From Paracoccaceae bacterium (GTDB taxonomy: Bacteria; Pseudomonadota; Alphaproteobacteria; Rhodobacterales; Rhodobacteraceae): a stretch of 14,463 nt of DNA. Positions within the stretch are counted from its first letter, which is position 1. Each line of letters opens with the position of its first letter. The stretch spans positions 1 through 14,463 of the forward strand of contig NVQY01000157.1 in NCBI GenBank assembly GCA_002400675.1, written 5' to 3'. Shown here piece by piece: positions 6,409 to 14,458 of this stretch. Below the pieces are notes generated by a model, which was not told the DNA's origin, did no database searches, and saw only the letters and a program-made list of their open reading frames with translations. Both the position numbers and the translations under genes were made by a program.

Positions 6409-7980
6409 GTGAAAATAGGTACACCAAAAGAGGTGGTTGACGGCGAAGCACGGGTGGCCATGACCCCTGAAAGCGCGCGCGCCCTTCAGAAACTCGGGTA
6501 TGAAACCCTGATCGAAACCGGGGCAGGGGCTGCTGCCGGGTTCTCGGATGCGGCTTATAAGGACGCAGGCGTAGAGGTGGTCAAAACCGGGGCCGCGCTG
6601 TTTAAGGCGGCAGATGTGGTGACCAAGGTGCGCCCGCCCAATGACACCGAAGTCAAGCGGCTGCGCGATGGGCAGACGCTGATTTCGTTCTTTTACCCCG
6701 GTTCCAACGCGGACCTGATGGATAAGGTGGCCAAAAAAGGTGCCACCGTGATCGCCATGGACATGGTGCCGCGCATTTCGCGCGCCCAGAAAATGGACGC
6801 GCTGTCGTCAATGGCCAATATCGCCGGCTACCGCGCCGTTATCGAGGCGGGCAACAACTTTGGCCGCTTCTTTACCGGTCAGGTGACGGCTGCCGGCAAG
6901 GTGCCGCCTGCCAAGGTGCTGATCGTCGGTGCCGGTGTGGCCGGATTGGCCGCCATCGGCACCGCAACGTCGCTGGGCGCGATCACCTACGCCTTTGACG
7001 TGCGTCCCGAAGTGGCCGAACAGGTCGAATCAATGGGCGCAGAATTTGTGTTTCTGGACTTTGAGGAAGAGCAGGCCGATGGCGCTGCAACCGGTGGCTA
7101 CGCTGCCGTGTCCTCGCCAGAGTTCCGCGAGGCACAACTGGCCAAGTTCCGCGAACTGGCCCCCGAGATCGACATCGTCATCACCACCGCGCTGATCCCC
7201 AACCGGGATGCGCCCGAATTGTGGACCGCAGACATGGTCGCGGCGATGAAGCCGGGATCGGTGATCGTTGATCTGGCCGCCGAACGTGGCGGCAACTGCA
7301 AGCTGACGGTGATGGATGAAAAGATCGTAACTGATAACGGCGTGACCATTATCGGCTATACCGATTTCCCCAGCCGGATGGCCGCGCAGGCATCGACGCT
7401 TTATTCCAACAATATCCGCCACATGATGACTGACCTCACGCCTGAAAAGGACGGTGTGGTCAATCAGAACATGGAAGACGACGTGATCCGGGGTGCGACG
7501 ATTACCTATCAAAAGGAAATCACTTTCCCGCCGCCACCCCCCAAGGTGCAGGCGATTGCGGCAGTCAAGAAAGAGCCGACCAAGGTCAAGACGCCCGAGG
7601 AAATTCGCGCCGAAGAGGTCGCCGCCTTCAAGGCGCAGACCAAACAGCAGGTGATTATTCTGGGCATCGGCGCGCTGGTGATGCTGATCATCGGGGCCTA
7701 TGCGCCGGCCAGTTTCATGCAGCATTTCATCGTGTTTGCGCTGTCGTGTTTCATCGGCTTCCAGGTGATCTGGAAGGTGGCGCACGCGCTGCACACGCCG
7801 CTGATGGCCATCACCAACGCCATTTCCGGCATCGTCATTCTGGGCGCACTGCTGCAAATCGGTTCGGGTAGCTGGCTGGTGGTTCTGCTGGCCACGATCA
7901 GCGTTCTGATTGCCACCATCAACGTCGTCGGGGGCTTTATGGTCACCCGCCGGATGTTGGCAATGTTCCAGAAATCTTAA
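6409..7980 (+). CDS. pntA: NAD(P) transhydrogenase subunit alpha
   Basis: A 523-residue alpha subunit of the proton-translocating transhydrogenase, which moves hydride from NADH to NADP+ using the proton gradient, so supplying NADPH. Domain I (about 1-375) binds NAD(H): the R122...Q127..D130 loop residues match the known RQD loop, and the dinucleotide fold GAGVAG is at 174-179. A charged linker with a proline run then leads to the membrane part, about four helices in residues 410-515. This is the undivided E. coli-type alpha subunit, unlike the split PntAA/PntAB of Rhodospirillum. The GTG at 6409 is chosen because GGGAGG (6395-6400) precedes it and the family always begins MKIGxPxE; the frame extends upstream to 6301 but that part is not PntA-like and covers the TGCA array. 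The gene is followed by pntB after 16 bases. Confidence 0.98.
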   Translation: MKIGTPKEVVDGEARVAMTPESARALQKLGYETLIETGAGAAAGFSDAAYKDAGVEVVKTGAALFKAADVVTKVRPPNDTEVKRLRDGQTLISFFYPGSNADLMDKVAKKGATVIAMDMVPRISRAQKMDALSSMANIAGYRAVIEAGNNFGRFFTGQVTAAGKVPPAKVLIVGAGVAGLAAIGTATSLGAITYAFDVRPEVAEQVESMGAEFVFLDFEEEQADGAATGGYAAVSSPEFREAQLAKFRELAPEIDIVITTALIPNRDAPELWTADMVAAMKPGSVIVDLAAERGGNCKLTVMDEKIVTDNGVTIIGYTDFPSRMAAQASTLYSNNIRHMMTDLTPEKDGVVNQNMEDDVIRGATITYQKEITFPPPPPKVQAIAAVKKEPTKVKTPEEIRAEEVAAFKAQTKQQVIILGIGALVMLIIGAYAPASFMQHFIVFALSCFIGFQVIWKVAHALHTPLMAITNAISGIVILGALLQIGSGSWLVVLLATISVLIATINVVGGFMVTRRMLAMFQKS

Positions 7981-7996
7981 GGGAGAGGGTGATAAC

Positions 7997-9430
7997 ATGA
8001 GCATCGGTATCGTCTCGGCCGCATATATCGCGGCATCGGTTCTGTTCATTCTGGCCTTGGGTGGACTTAGCAATATTGAAAGCGCCAAGCGCGCGGTCTG
8101 GTACGGCATTGGCGGCATGGCCATTGCCGTGGTCGCAACTATCTTCGGGCCTGACAGCGGCAACTACCTGTTGCTGCTGATCGCCATCGCCGCCGGGTCT
8201 TATGCCGGTTATTATGTGGCGGGCCGGGTGCAGATGACGGAAATGCCGCAGCTTGTGGCCGCCTTGCACAGCTTTGTCGGCCTCGCGGCGGTATTCATCG
8301 GCCTGAATGCAGAGTTAGAGCTGCAATCGGTTCTGGCCATGAATGAGGCCGCCCGCGAAGGGCTGACCGGCTTTGCAGCGGTTCTGGCGCATAAGGAAAG
8401 CGTCGAAATCTCGATCCTCAAGGTCGAGGTGTTCTTGGGTATCTTCATCGGTGCCGTGACCTTTACCGGGTCTGTGGTGGCCTTTGGCAAGCTGGCCGGC
8501 AAGATCAGCGGGTCGGCGGAAAAACTGCCGGGTGGGCATATGCTGAACCTTGGGGCGCTGATTGCGTCGGTGATCCTTGGGGTGATGTTCTTTAATGGTG
8601 CGGGCATCTGGACCATGGTTGCGGTGATCGTCATTGCCGGGTTTATCGGCTGGCATCTGATCATGGGCATTGGCGGCGCGGACATGCCGGTGGTTGTGAG
8701 CATGCTCAACAGCTATTCCGGCTGGGCGGCGGCGGCGATTGGTTTCACCCTTGGCAACGACCTGTTGATCGTTACCGGGGCGCTGGTCGGCTCAAGCGGC
8801 GCGATCCTGAGTTACATCATGTGCAAGGCGATGAACCGCAAATTCGTCAGCGTGATCCTTGGCGGTTTTGGCGGTCCTTCCGGTCCGCAGATGGCGGTCG
8901 AAGGCGAACAGGTGTCGATCGAGACGGATGGCGTTGCCGCCGCCCTGAACGACGCCGACAGCGTGGTGATCATCCCCGGGTACGGCATGGCTGTGGCGCA
9001 GGCGCAGCAATCGGTCAGCGAATTGGTGCGCAAGCTGCGTGACAAGGGCAAAACCGTGCGGTTCGCCATTCACCCGGTCGCGGGCCGTCTGCCGGGGCAC
9101 ATGAACGTGCTGTTGGCCGAGGCGCGTGTGCCTTATGACATCGTCATGGAGATGGACGAGATCAACGACGATTTCCCCAAAACGGACGTGGCCATCGTCA
9201 TCGGCTCAAACGACATCGTCAATCCGGCGGCGCAGGACGACCCCAACAGCCTGATCGCCGGCATGCCGGTTCTGGAAGTATGGAAAGCCAAGCAGGTATT
9301 CGTGATGAAGCGCGGGCAGGGCACCGGTTATTCCGGCATCGAAAACCCGCTGTTCTTCAAGGACAACACGCGGATGTTCTATGGCGACGCCAAAGCGTCA
9401 TTGGACAAGCTGTTGCCAATGATCGACTGA
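7997..9430 (+). CDS. pntB: NAD(P) transhydrogenase subunit beta
   Basis: A 477-residue beta subunit. The N-terminal two thirds is the membrane domain II with about nine hydrophobic segments; the C-terminal part (about 300-477) is the NADP(H)-binding domain III with [10 protein letters not shown]. The proton-channel histidine is H91 in [11 protein letters not shown], the same number as in E. coli, and the conserved Asn is N238 in [12 protein letters not shown] (E. coli N222). The 16-residue difference comes from a longer loop around 112-140, and total length is 15 more than E. coli PntB. The ATG at 7997 has GGGAG/GAGGG upstream at 7981-7989. It is co-transcribed with pntA and followed by a strong terminator hairpin. 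Confidence 0.99.
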   Translation: MSIGIVSAAYIAASVLFILALGGLSNIESAKRAVWYGIGGMAIAVVATIFGPDSGNYLLLLIAIAAGSYAGYYVAGRVQMTEMPQLVAALHSFVGLAAVFIGLNAELELQSVLAMNEAAREGLTGFAAVLAHKESVEISILKVEVFLGIFIGAVTFTGSVVAFGKLAGKISGSAEKLPGGHMLNLGALIASVILGVMFFNGAGIWTMVAVIVIAGFIGWHLIMGIGGADMPVVVSMLNSYSGWAAAAIGFTLGNDLLIVTGALVGSSGAILSYIMCKAMNRKFVSVILGGFGGPSGPQMAVEGEQVSIETDGVAAALNDADSVVIIPGYGMAVAQAQQSVSELVRKLRDKGKTVRFAIHPVAGRLPGHMNVLLAEARVPYDIVMEMDEINDDFPKTDVAIVIGSNDIVNPAAQDDPNSLIAGMPVLEVWKAKQVFVMKRGQGTGYSGIENPLFFKDNTRMFYGDAKASLDKLLPMID

Positions 9431-9448
9431 CCTTGCGACCAACCTAAC

Positions 9449-9470
9449 GCGCCGTTACCTTTGACGGCGC
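9449..9470 (+). terminator. First hairpin after pntB, no T-tract
   Basis: GCGCCGT (9449-9455) pairs perfectly with ACGGCGC (9464-9470) around an 8-base loop, 18 bases after the pntB stop. There is no following T run, so it is unlikely to end transcription alone; it may protect the 3' end or assist the stronger hairpin at 9483. Confidence 0.4.
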
Positions 9471-9482
9471 ACGGCACATATG

Positions 9483-9519
9483 ATCCCCTTTGCTCAACAT
9501 TCGGGCAAAGGGGATTTTT
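9483..9519 (+). terminator. Rho-independent terminator of pntAB, overlapping the next gene's RBS
   Basis: ATCCCCTTTGC (9483-9493) pairs perfectly over 11 bp with GCAAAGGGGAT (9505-9515), loop of 11 bases, followed directly by TTTT. This is a classic intrinsic terminator about 50 bases after pntB. The 3' arm contains AAAGGGG, the only good ribosome site for the thioesterase GTG at 9520. Confidence 0.85.
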
Positions 9520-9948
9520 GTGACTGATATGATTGAATTTGGCCAGCAGATTCTGGCTGCGCAACCCTTTAGCACTTTTTTGGGGACCGAGTTGATCCGC
9601 TTTGAACAGGGGCTGGCAGAGTTGCGCCTGACGCTAAAGCCGGAACATATGCAGCAGCACGGTTTTGCCCATGGCGGCGTGGTCGCCTATATGGCCGACA
9701 ACGCCCTGACCTATGCCGGTGGCTCGGTTCTGGGCGGCAATGTTCTGACGCTTGAGATCAAGGTGAACTACACCCGCCCCGCCATCGGCGAGGCCTTGAT
9801 TGCGCGGGCCAGCGTGGTCTCGTCCGGGCGCACGCAGGCGGTGTGTCGTTGTGACGTGTTCGCGGTGGCGAATGATGGTCGGGAAAAGCTGTGCGCGGCG
9901 GCGCAGGGTACGATTGTGCCGATCCCGGCGCAAAAATCGGGAAAATGA
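9520..9948 (+). CDS. PaaI-family hot-dog thioesterase
   Basis: A 142-residue hot-dog-fold acyl-CoA thioesterase of the PaaI/YdiI type, cytosolic, hydrolysing an acyl- or aryl-CoA to the free acid and CoA. The family motif H51-G-G53 (HGFAHGGVVAYMADNAL region, 47-63) and the acidic residue D60 seven positions later are in place, as in PaaI, where the Asp is the catalytic acid. Substrate unknown. The GTG at 9520 is chosen because AAAGGGG ends six bases before it; the frame is open back to a TTG at 9490, and an ATG at 9529 is also possible. The ribosome site lies within the 3' arm of the pntAB terminator, so translation from a read-through transcript may be impeded. The gene is on the same strand as pntAB but not an obvious partner. 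Confidence 0.93.
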   Translation: MTDMIEFGQQILAAQPFSTFLGTELIRFEQGLAELRLTLKPEHMQQHGFAHGGVVAYMADNALTYAGGSVLGGNVLTLEIKVNYTRPAIGEALIARASVVSSGRTQAVCRCDVFAVANDGREKLCAAAQGTIVPIPAQKSGK

Positions 9949-10105
9949 CTGCGGTTGCCTTAGGTGTAGGGTGCCGGCCTCAGAGAAAGATAAACCCTAA
10001 AGAAAGATGAAATCTGCCAGCGATATTTCTGACGGGTCCGGATCGGAAGAGATGATGGTCTGTTTGTCGATCACCACCCGCGCGCCCCGGTGTTTCGTGG
10101 AAACA

Positions 10106-10117
10106 TGCAAATTTGCA
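10106..10117. promoter_or_regulatory. Perfect palindrome TGCAAATTTGCA
   Basis: A 12-bp perfect palindrome in the AT-richer gap. Extended by one base on each side it reads ATGCAA...TTGCAA, the same hexamers as in the array upstream of pntA, so it may be a single dimer site for the same regulator. No start codon with a clear gene follows closely. Confidence 0.3.
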
Positions 10118-10370
10118 ATTCCACCGGATACGATTTCCGCAGGAACAGGCCAAAATTTCGCCTGCACGCATGGGTAGTAAACAGACCCTCAGGAACGGAA
10201 TATTCAAAGAAGAGACCAAGGTGCTCGTCAAACTACCTTTTCGGGGGCGTATTGATGGTCGAACGATGTTTGTCATTCCTTCATTCCACCACTTCATCAA
10301 TTTATCGATGTGGCTAAGCAGGTTATCCATGTTATCTTGAGATCTCGCTGAACACCGGCTTTCTTAGGTA

Positions 10371-10376
10371 TATAAT
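10371..10376 (+). promoter_or_regulatory. Candidate -10 box upstream of DUF3422 gene
   Basis: A perfect TATAAT 71 bases before the DUF3422 start codon. The best -35 at 16-base spacing is TGAACA (10349-10354), a 4/6 match to TTGACA. A leader of about 65 bases would follow, including a T6 run. Confidence 0.35.
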
Positions 10377-10447
10377 CGCCTTTTTTATTGACCCTTTACG
10401 ACTTACAAGACGGCTAGCAGACACGCGACAGCAATCAGGGAACGTCG

Positions 10448-11728
10448 ATGACACCGATTGAGGACCACCCGGAACGCTACAGGCTGGCAAACGAATTGCA
10501 CGCGCGCCCGTTTCCGGCGGTGAATTCGCCTGCGACGGTGGTGTTCGTGGCGATCAAGCAGGCCTCCGAAGCGGTGTCGCGCGACCGGGGCTTGGATCGC
10601 GCGCATCTGACCGCTTTGCTGGATCGTTTCGGCGTGGCTCACCCGGCCCCGGGTGCCACGCATTACTCTGGCCAGATCGGACGCCATACGCTGAAGTGGG
10701 AACAGCATACCGAATTTGTCACCTACACGGCGATCACTGACGGGATCAGCACGCGGCCGTTTGATCCGGTGGATTTCGACGTTTTCCCGGCGGATTGGCT
10801 GGCTCAGGCCCCCGGCGTCCGCATCACCTCGGCGCTGTTGCGCATCGCCGAACATCCGGGCGAGGCAGAGGTGCTGAGCGCCCTGAACGACTGGTTCGTG
10901 CCCGAAGGTCTGGCCGTGGCGCAGGTGCTGGACCGTGCGGCCACCGTGGCCGCCGATTACCGGATTGATACAAGCGGCCACCAGCGGATCGCGATATTTG
11001 TGGCCGATGGCACCGGCCAGCGCCGGGTCGGGCGCATTGTACAGCGCGTGATCGAGGTTGAGACCTATAAGTCCATGTCAATGCTGGGTTTTTCCCGGGC
11101 GCGTGATCTGTCAGGGCGGATCGCCGATCTGGACGATCAGCTAAGCGCGTTGATGCAGGAAATGACCGACGGGGCGGGGCCACCCGAGGACACGCTGCAA
11201 CAACTGCTGGCGATTTCGGCAGAGCTTGAGACCATGGCGGCGCGCTCTTCGTTCCGCTTTGGCGCAACCGGGGCGTATGCGGCTCTGGTGGGGCAAAGGA
11301 TCGGGGCGCTGCGCGAGACAAGGTTTGGCGGGCGCCAGATTTTTTCAGAGTTCATGATGCGCCGGTTTGAACCAGCGATGCGCACGGTGACCTCGACGCA
11401 AACGCGGCTTCAGGCGCTGGCGGACCGGGCGTTGCGCGCGGGCAACCTGCTGCGCACGCAGGTCGATGTGGAACGCAGCGCGCAAAATCAGGCGTTGCTG
11501 GCCAGCATGGACAGGCGCGCCGATCTGCAACTGCGCCTGCAACATACGGTCGAAGGGCTGTCGGTGGTGGCGATCAGTTACTACGCGGTGTCGCTGGTGG
11601 GGTATCTTCTGTATCCGCTGACCATGGCGCTGGGGATCAGCAAAGGCATGTTGATTGCCGGGATCACCCTGCCGGTGATTGCCGGGGTCTGGTGGGCAGT
11701 GCGGCGGATTCGCAAAAAACTGGATTAA
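10448..11728 (+). CDS. DUF3422 family membrane protein
   Basis: A 426-residue protein of the DUF3422 family, found across alpha- and betaproteobacteria and of unknown function. It begins with the family's N-terminal block (HPERYRLANELHARPFP, 7-23) and a long mostly soluble, helix-rich region (about 1-370) including a charged helical stretch suited to coiled coils at about 315-370. Two hydrophobic segments close the protein (about 372-393 and 399-419) with a basic tail RRIRKKLD, predicting a C-terminal membrane anchor with the bulk in the cytosol. AGGGAA (10437-10442) gives a ribosome site. Its TAA shares bases with the stop codon of the convergent NYN gene. It resembles no enzyme that I recognise. 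Confidence 0.93.
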   Translation: MTPIEDHPERYRLANELHARPFPAVNSPATVVFVAIKQASEAVSRDRGLDRAHLTALLDRFGVAHPAPGATHYSGQIGRHTLKWEQHTEFVTYTAITDGISTRPFDPVDFDVFPADWLAQAPGVRITSALLRIAEHPGEAEVLSALNDWFVPEGLAVAQVLDRAATVAADYRIDTSGHQRIAIFVADGTGQRRVGRIVQRVIEVETYKSMSMLGFSRARDLSGRIADLDDQLSALMQEMTDGAGPPEDTLQQLLAISAELETMAARSSFRFGATGAYAALVGQRIGALRETRFGGRQIFSEFMMRRFEPAMRTVTSTQTRLQALADRALRAGNLLRTQVDVERSAQNQALLASMDRRADLQLRLQHTVEGLSVVAISYYAVSLVGYLLYPLTMALGISKGMLIAGITLPVIAGVWWAVRRIRKKLD

Positions 11729-12315
11729 GCCACCTGTTTGGTGCCGCCCCCCAGATCCAACCATAATTTGCCCGACCTGAACCCGCCCTTGATCAGGAAG
11801 CCGGGATTGCGAACCTGGGGGAAACCATTTGCCCAGTCACGATATTTATCATTTGTGACCACCCGCGCCCTGTGGTCCCGTGCGACGGCCAGAATAAAGG
11901 GGTCCGCAGGGGTGCCTTTGGGAACGACCATCACCCTTGCCTCGGGCAACCCCAGCAATAAGGCAAACCCTGAATCGTGCAGATATTTGTCCGAAATCCG
12001 ATAGCCCGCGCTGGCATCGAAAATTACGGCCGGTGTGAAACCGCGCATCGACAGATCGCGCGTCACCTCCAGCACGGTTGCGATTTGCGGTGTTTCGTCT
12101 TTCCAGTACATGACGTTCGATCCATCCAGAATGACCCACTTTTCCGCTATTTGGGCTTTGTGTCTGGAACGACGAACCCATGTTATCTGCAACAGGATTA
12201 GCGAAACTATGGTGCCGGGTCCGGCGATGAACAGCAAATCCGACCATTCCGGCAGGGTCAGCGCGGCCAGAACGCCGCCAAGGGAAACGATCAACAACAA
12301 GAACAGAAAAGGCAT
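11725..12315 (-). CDS. Membrane-anchored NYN/PIN-like predicted ribonuclease
   Basis: A 196-residue protein with two hydrophobic segments at the N-terminus (about 2-20 and 26-46), a basic stretch (RRSRHK, 48-53), then a Zc3h12a/NYN-type PIN-like nuclease domain (about 59-175). Acidic landmarks are D64 in VILDGSN, D100 in IFDASAGYR, D138 in ADPFIL and N155-D156 with D160 in TNDKYRD. These match the metal-binding acids of the family except that the usual DD pair at the third site is A137-D138. The nuclease domain follows a basic segment and should face the cytosol. It would cut RNA, target unknown. The start ATG at 12315 has only a weak GAG upstream. It is tail to tail with the DUF3422 gene and downstream of the ABC permease genes on the same strand (127-base gap). 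Confidence 0.83.
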   Translation of the reverse strand: MPFLFLLLIVSLGGVLAALTLPEWSDLLFIAGPGTIVSLILLQITWVRRSRHKAQIAEKWVILDGSNVMYWKDETPQIATVLEVTRDLSMRGFTPAVIFDASAGYRISDKYLHDSGFALLLGLPEARVMVVPKGTPADPFILAVARDHRARVVTNDKYRDWANGFPQVRNPGFLIKGGFRSGKLWLDLGGGTKQVA

Positions 12316-12442
12316 GGGGTCTCAGTTCGATACAAGGCTGCTTATGTGCAGTCATCGGCAGTAGCGTCGGAAATTAAGACATTCATTTGGCCGCGCCAAG
12401 GTGAACGCGGGGCGGGTCTGTCAAATCATCGGATGTTTGGCC

Positions 12443-13390
12443 TTAACGCCCGCGAATACGTGGGTCCAGCGCATCGCGCAGGCCGTCGCCGAGGTAGTTC
12501 ACGCTTAGCACCGTCAGCGATATCGCCATGCCCGGCATCAGCACCCGTTCAGGGAAATTCTCCATCCGGTCGACCGCATCGGCCAGCATCTTGCCCCATG
12601 TGGGAAAGTCGGACGGAAAGCCGACGCCAAGGAACGACAGGGCACTTTCGGTGATGATTGCCGTGGCAAGGCCAAGGGTGGCCGAGACCATGATCGGGCT
12701 AAGAACGTTGGGCAGGATGTGCCGGGTGATCAGTCCGCTGTTGGTGGTGCCGATGGAACGCGCCGCGAGGACGAATTCGCGTTCCTTCAGCGCCAGTACA
12801 TCGCCGCGCACGATCCGCGCGGTAGGCATCCACGAGGTCACGCCGATGATGCCGACGATCAGGATGAACATGCCACCCTCGGGGCCGAAACTGGCGCGCA
12901 GGGGTTCGCGGAACAGGGTCACCGCGACCAGCAGCAGGGGCAGGATCGGTAGGCTCAGGAACAGGTCGGTCAGGCGCATCAGCGGCCCGTCGAACCGGCG
13001 AAAGAACCCGGCCACCACGCCGGTCAGCGTGCCGATGAACAGGGTCAGCAACATCGCCGCCCAGCCCACCGCCATCGACGCCCGCCCGCCTGCCAGCATG
13101 TTGGACAGCCCGTCACGCCCCAGTTGGTCGGTGCCAAACGGGTGGCCCCAGCTGGTTTTCACATCGCCGCTGAACAGCGCCATATAAATGGGGCGCATAT
13201 CCTTGTTGCGGATGTCGATCTTTTGCGGTTCAAGCGTCCAGATGTAGGGCCCAAACAGCACCGCCAGCGTGATAAACAGCAGGAACCCACCGCCAAGCAG
13301 CGCGCCTTTGTGTTTGCGGAACTGGTCCCACACGTCCTGCATCTGGCTGCTGGACGGCTGGGTGGGGACGGGATTGCTCAGATCGGTCAT
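12443..13390 (-). CDS. ABC importer permease, DppC/OppC type
   Basis: A 315-residue inner-membrane permease of the dipeptide/oligopeptide/nickel importer family. It has the N-terminal cytosolic helix and first membrane segment (about 30-50), the conserved GTDQLGRD loop (86-93) that marks DppC-type members, further membrane segments to about 300, the ATPase-contact EAA loop at 208-227 (LAARSIGTTNSGLITRHILP), and the family C-terminus DPRIRGR. It pairs with the DppB-type permease to form the channel. The ATG at 13390 is six bases after the DppB stop, so the two are co-translated. The ATP-binding subunits that normally follow are absent: the next gene is the NYN nuclease. Substrate specificity cannot be read from permeases. 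Confidence 0.96.
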   Translation of the reverse strand: MTDLSNPVPTQPSSSQMQDVWDQFRKHKGALLGGGFLLFITLAVLFGPYIWTLEPQKIDIRNKDMRPIYMALFSGDVKTSWGHPFGTDQLGRDGLSNMLAGGRASMAVGWAAMLLTLFIGTLTGVVAGFFRRFDGPLMRLTDLFLSLPILPLLLVAVTLFREPLRASFGPEGGMFILIVGIIGVTSWMPTARIVRGDVLALKEREFVLAARSIGTTNSGLITRHILPNVLSPIMVSATLGLATAIITESALSFLGVGFPSDFPTWGKMLADAVDRMENFPERVLMPGMAISLTVLSVNYLGDGLRDALDPRIRGR

Positions 13391-13396
13391 AAGAGA

Positions 13397-14404
13397 TCAC
13401 TCATATCGGATACGGGGGTCAAGAACGCCGTAAAGCACGTCGGCAATCAGGTTGAAGAACACGATCAGGATGGCAAAGATAAAGGTCAGCGTCTGCACCA
13501 TCGGCAGGTCATTGGCAAACAGCGCGGTGATCAGCAACTGGCCGATGCCGTTCACCTTAAAGATCACCTCGGTAATGATCGCGCCGCCAAACACCGCCGG
13601 CATGCCAAGGGCAATCACCGTGACCACAGGGATCATCGAGTTGCGCAGCACATGTACCAGCACCACCACCGCCTCGCTTAGACCCTTGGCGCGTGCGGTG
13701 CGCACATAGTCCTGATTGAGGTTGTCCAGCATAGAGGCCCGCATATAGCGGCTGATCTGCGCCGTGGTCTGCAATGCCAGCACCATCACCGGCAGGATCA
13801 TTTGTCGAAACTGCACTTTGAAGCTGTCCCAGTCGGTCACCACATGCAGCGTGTCATAAACCGACGGCAGCCACCCCAGCTGCACCGCGAAGACCACGAT
13901 CAGCAGCGGGCCGGTAAAGAACGGCGGAATGGAAAAGCCGATCATGGTGACGAATGTCCCGGCCTGATCGAACAGCGAATATTGGCGATAGGCCGAATAG
14001 ATGCCGATCGGCAGGGCGATCAGGATGCCGACGATATAGGCGGTGCCAACGACCCAGATGGTCTGAGGCATACGCTGAACGACGATATCCATGACCGGGC
14101 TGCGGGTCTGCCACGAGATCACGCGCAGCTTGCCCTCGGCAAAGCTGGTGTTGAACATATTGTCGATGAACACCTGTGGTTCGATCCAAAAGAACTGAAT
14201 CAGCCATTTGACATAGCGGATGTGCATCGGTTCGCCCAGACCCAGCGCTTCGCGCATCTTTTCCTTGACCTCGGGCGGGACGGTCAGGGGCACCTGCGCC
14301 ATGGGGTCACCCGGGGCAAGTTCCAGCAAGAGAAAAATAGCGAGACTGATAAACAAAAGCGTCGGAATGGCCAAAACCAATCGTCGGATAGTAAAGGTCA
14401 GCAT
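13397..14404 (-). CDS. ABC importer permease, DppB/OppB type
   Basis: A 335-residue inner-membrane permease, partner of the DppC-type protein. The first helix (9-28) leads to the typical LELAPGDP segment (27-34), followed by a periplasmic region of about 35-112. Five more membrane segments follow, with the EAA loop at 232-262 (DYVRTARAKGLSEAVVVLVH...) that docks on the ATPase, and the C-terminal DPRIRYE. The ATG at 14404 is chosen because the protein then begins with the standard MLxFxIRRL; an AAAGG lies about nine bases upstream. The gene for the substrate-binding protein usually precedes this permease and would lie beyond the right edge. Together with DppC it imports peptides or a similar small solute, not further defined. 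Confidence 0.96.
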   Translation of the reverse strand: MLTFTIRRLVLAIPTLLFISLAIFLLLELAPGDPMAQVPLTVPPEVKEKMREALGLGEPMHIRYVKWLIQFFWIEPQVFIDNMFNTSFAEGKLRVISWQTRSPVMDIVVQRMPQTIWVVGTAYIVGILIALPIGIYSAYRQYSLFDQAGTFVTMIGFSIPPFFTGPLLIVVFAVQLGWLPSVYDTLHVVTDWDSFKVQFRQMILPVMVLALQTTAQISRYMRASMLDNLNQDYVRTARAKGLSEAVVVLVHVLRNSMIPVVTVIALGMPAVFGGAIITEVIFKVNGIGQLLITALFANDLPMVQTLTFIFAILIVFFNLIADVLYGVLDPRIRYE

Positions 14405-14443
14405 TCAGGACGCCTTTGCGGATTAGTCTAGATTTTGCCTGAA

Positions 14444-14458
14444 GGGGTAAGAAACCCC
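14444..14458 (-). terminator. Small hairpin upstream of the DppB-type gene
   Basis: GGGGT and ACCCC form a 5-bp stem with a 5-base loop at the right edge, about 40 bases upstream of the permease start. It may be a partial terminator or stabilising stem after an upstream gene, as often seen after substrate-binding protein genes, but it has no T run. Confidence 0.25.

Larger units (their letters stand above)
9949..10447. other. 500-base AT-richer gap without recognised gene
   Basis: No convincing coding region. Rows of 60 bases from 10141 to 10440 count at about 40-52% GC, below the flanking genes. Possible frames are a 56-residue plus ORF (10007-10177), a 75-residue plus ORF (10113-10340) and a 116-residue minus ORF (10330-9980); none has a good ribosome site or a recognisable domain. 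Visible structures are a 12-bp perfect palindrome TGCAAATTTGCA (10106-10117) and a direct repeat GTTATC (10322-10327, 10331-10336). The 3' part holds a candidate promoter for the next gene. It may be a decayed insertion or a small regulatory RNA locus; neither can be shown here. Confidence 0.6.

Noticed and set aside
7030..8163. 377-residue minus-strand frame opposite pntA and pntB
   Set aside because: Histidine- and aspartate-rich shadow translation of a well-established gene pair.
10322..10331. Possible DnaA box (GTTATCCATG)
   Set aside because: Imperfect and single; no cluster of boxes or other origin features.
12391..12410. CCGCG/CGCGG stem after the DppC-type gene
   Set aside because: Five GC pairs with no T run; common by chance in this base composition.
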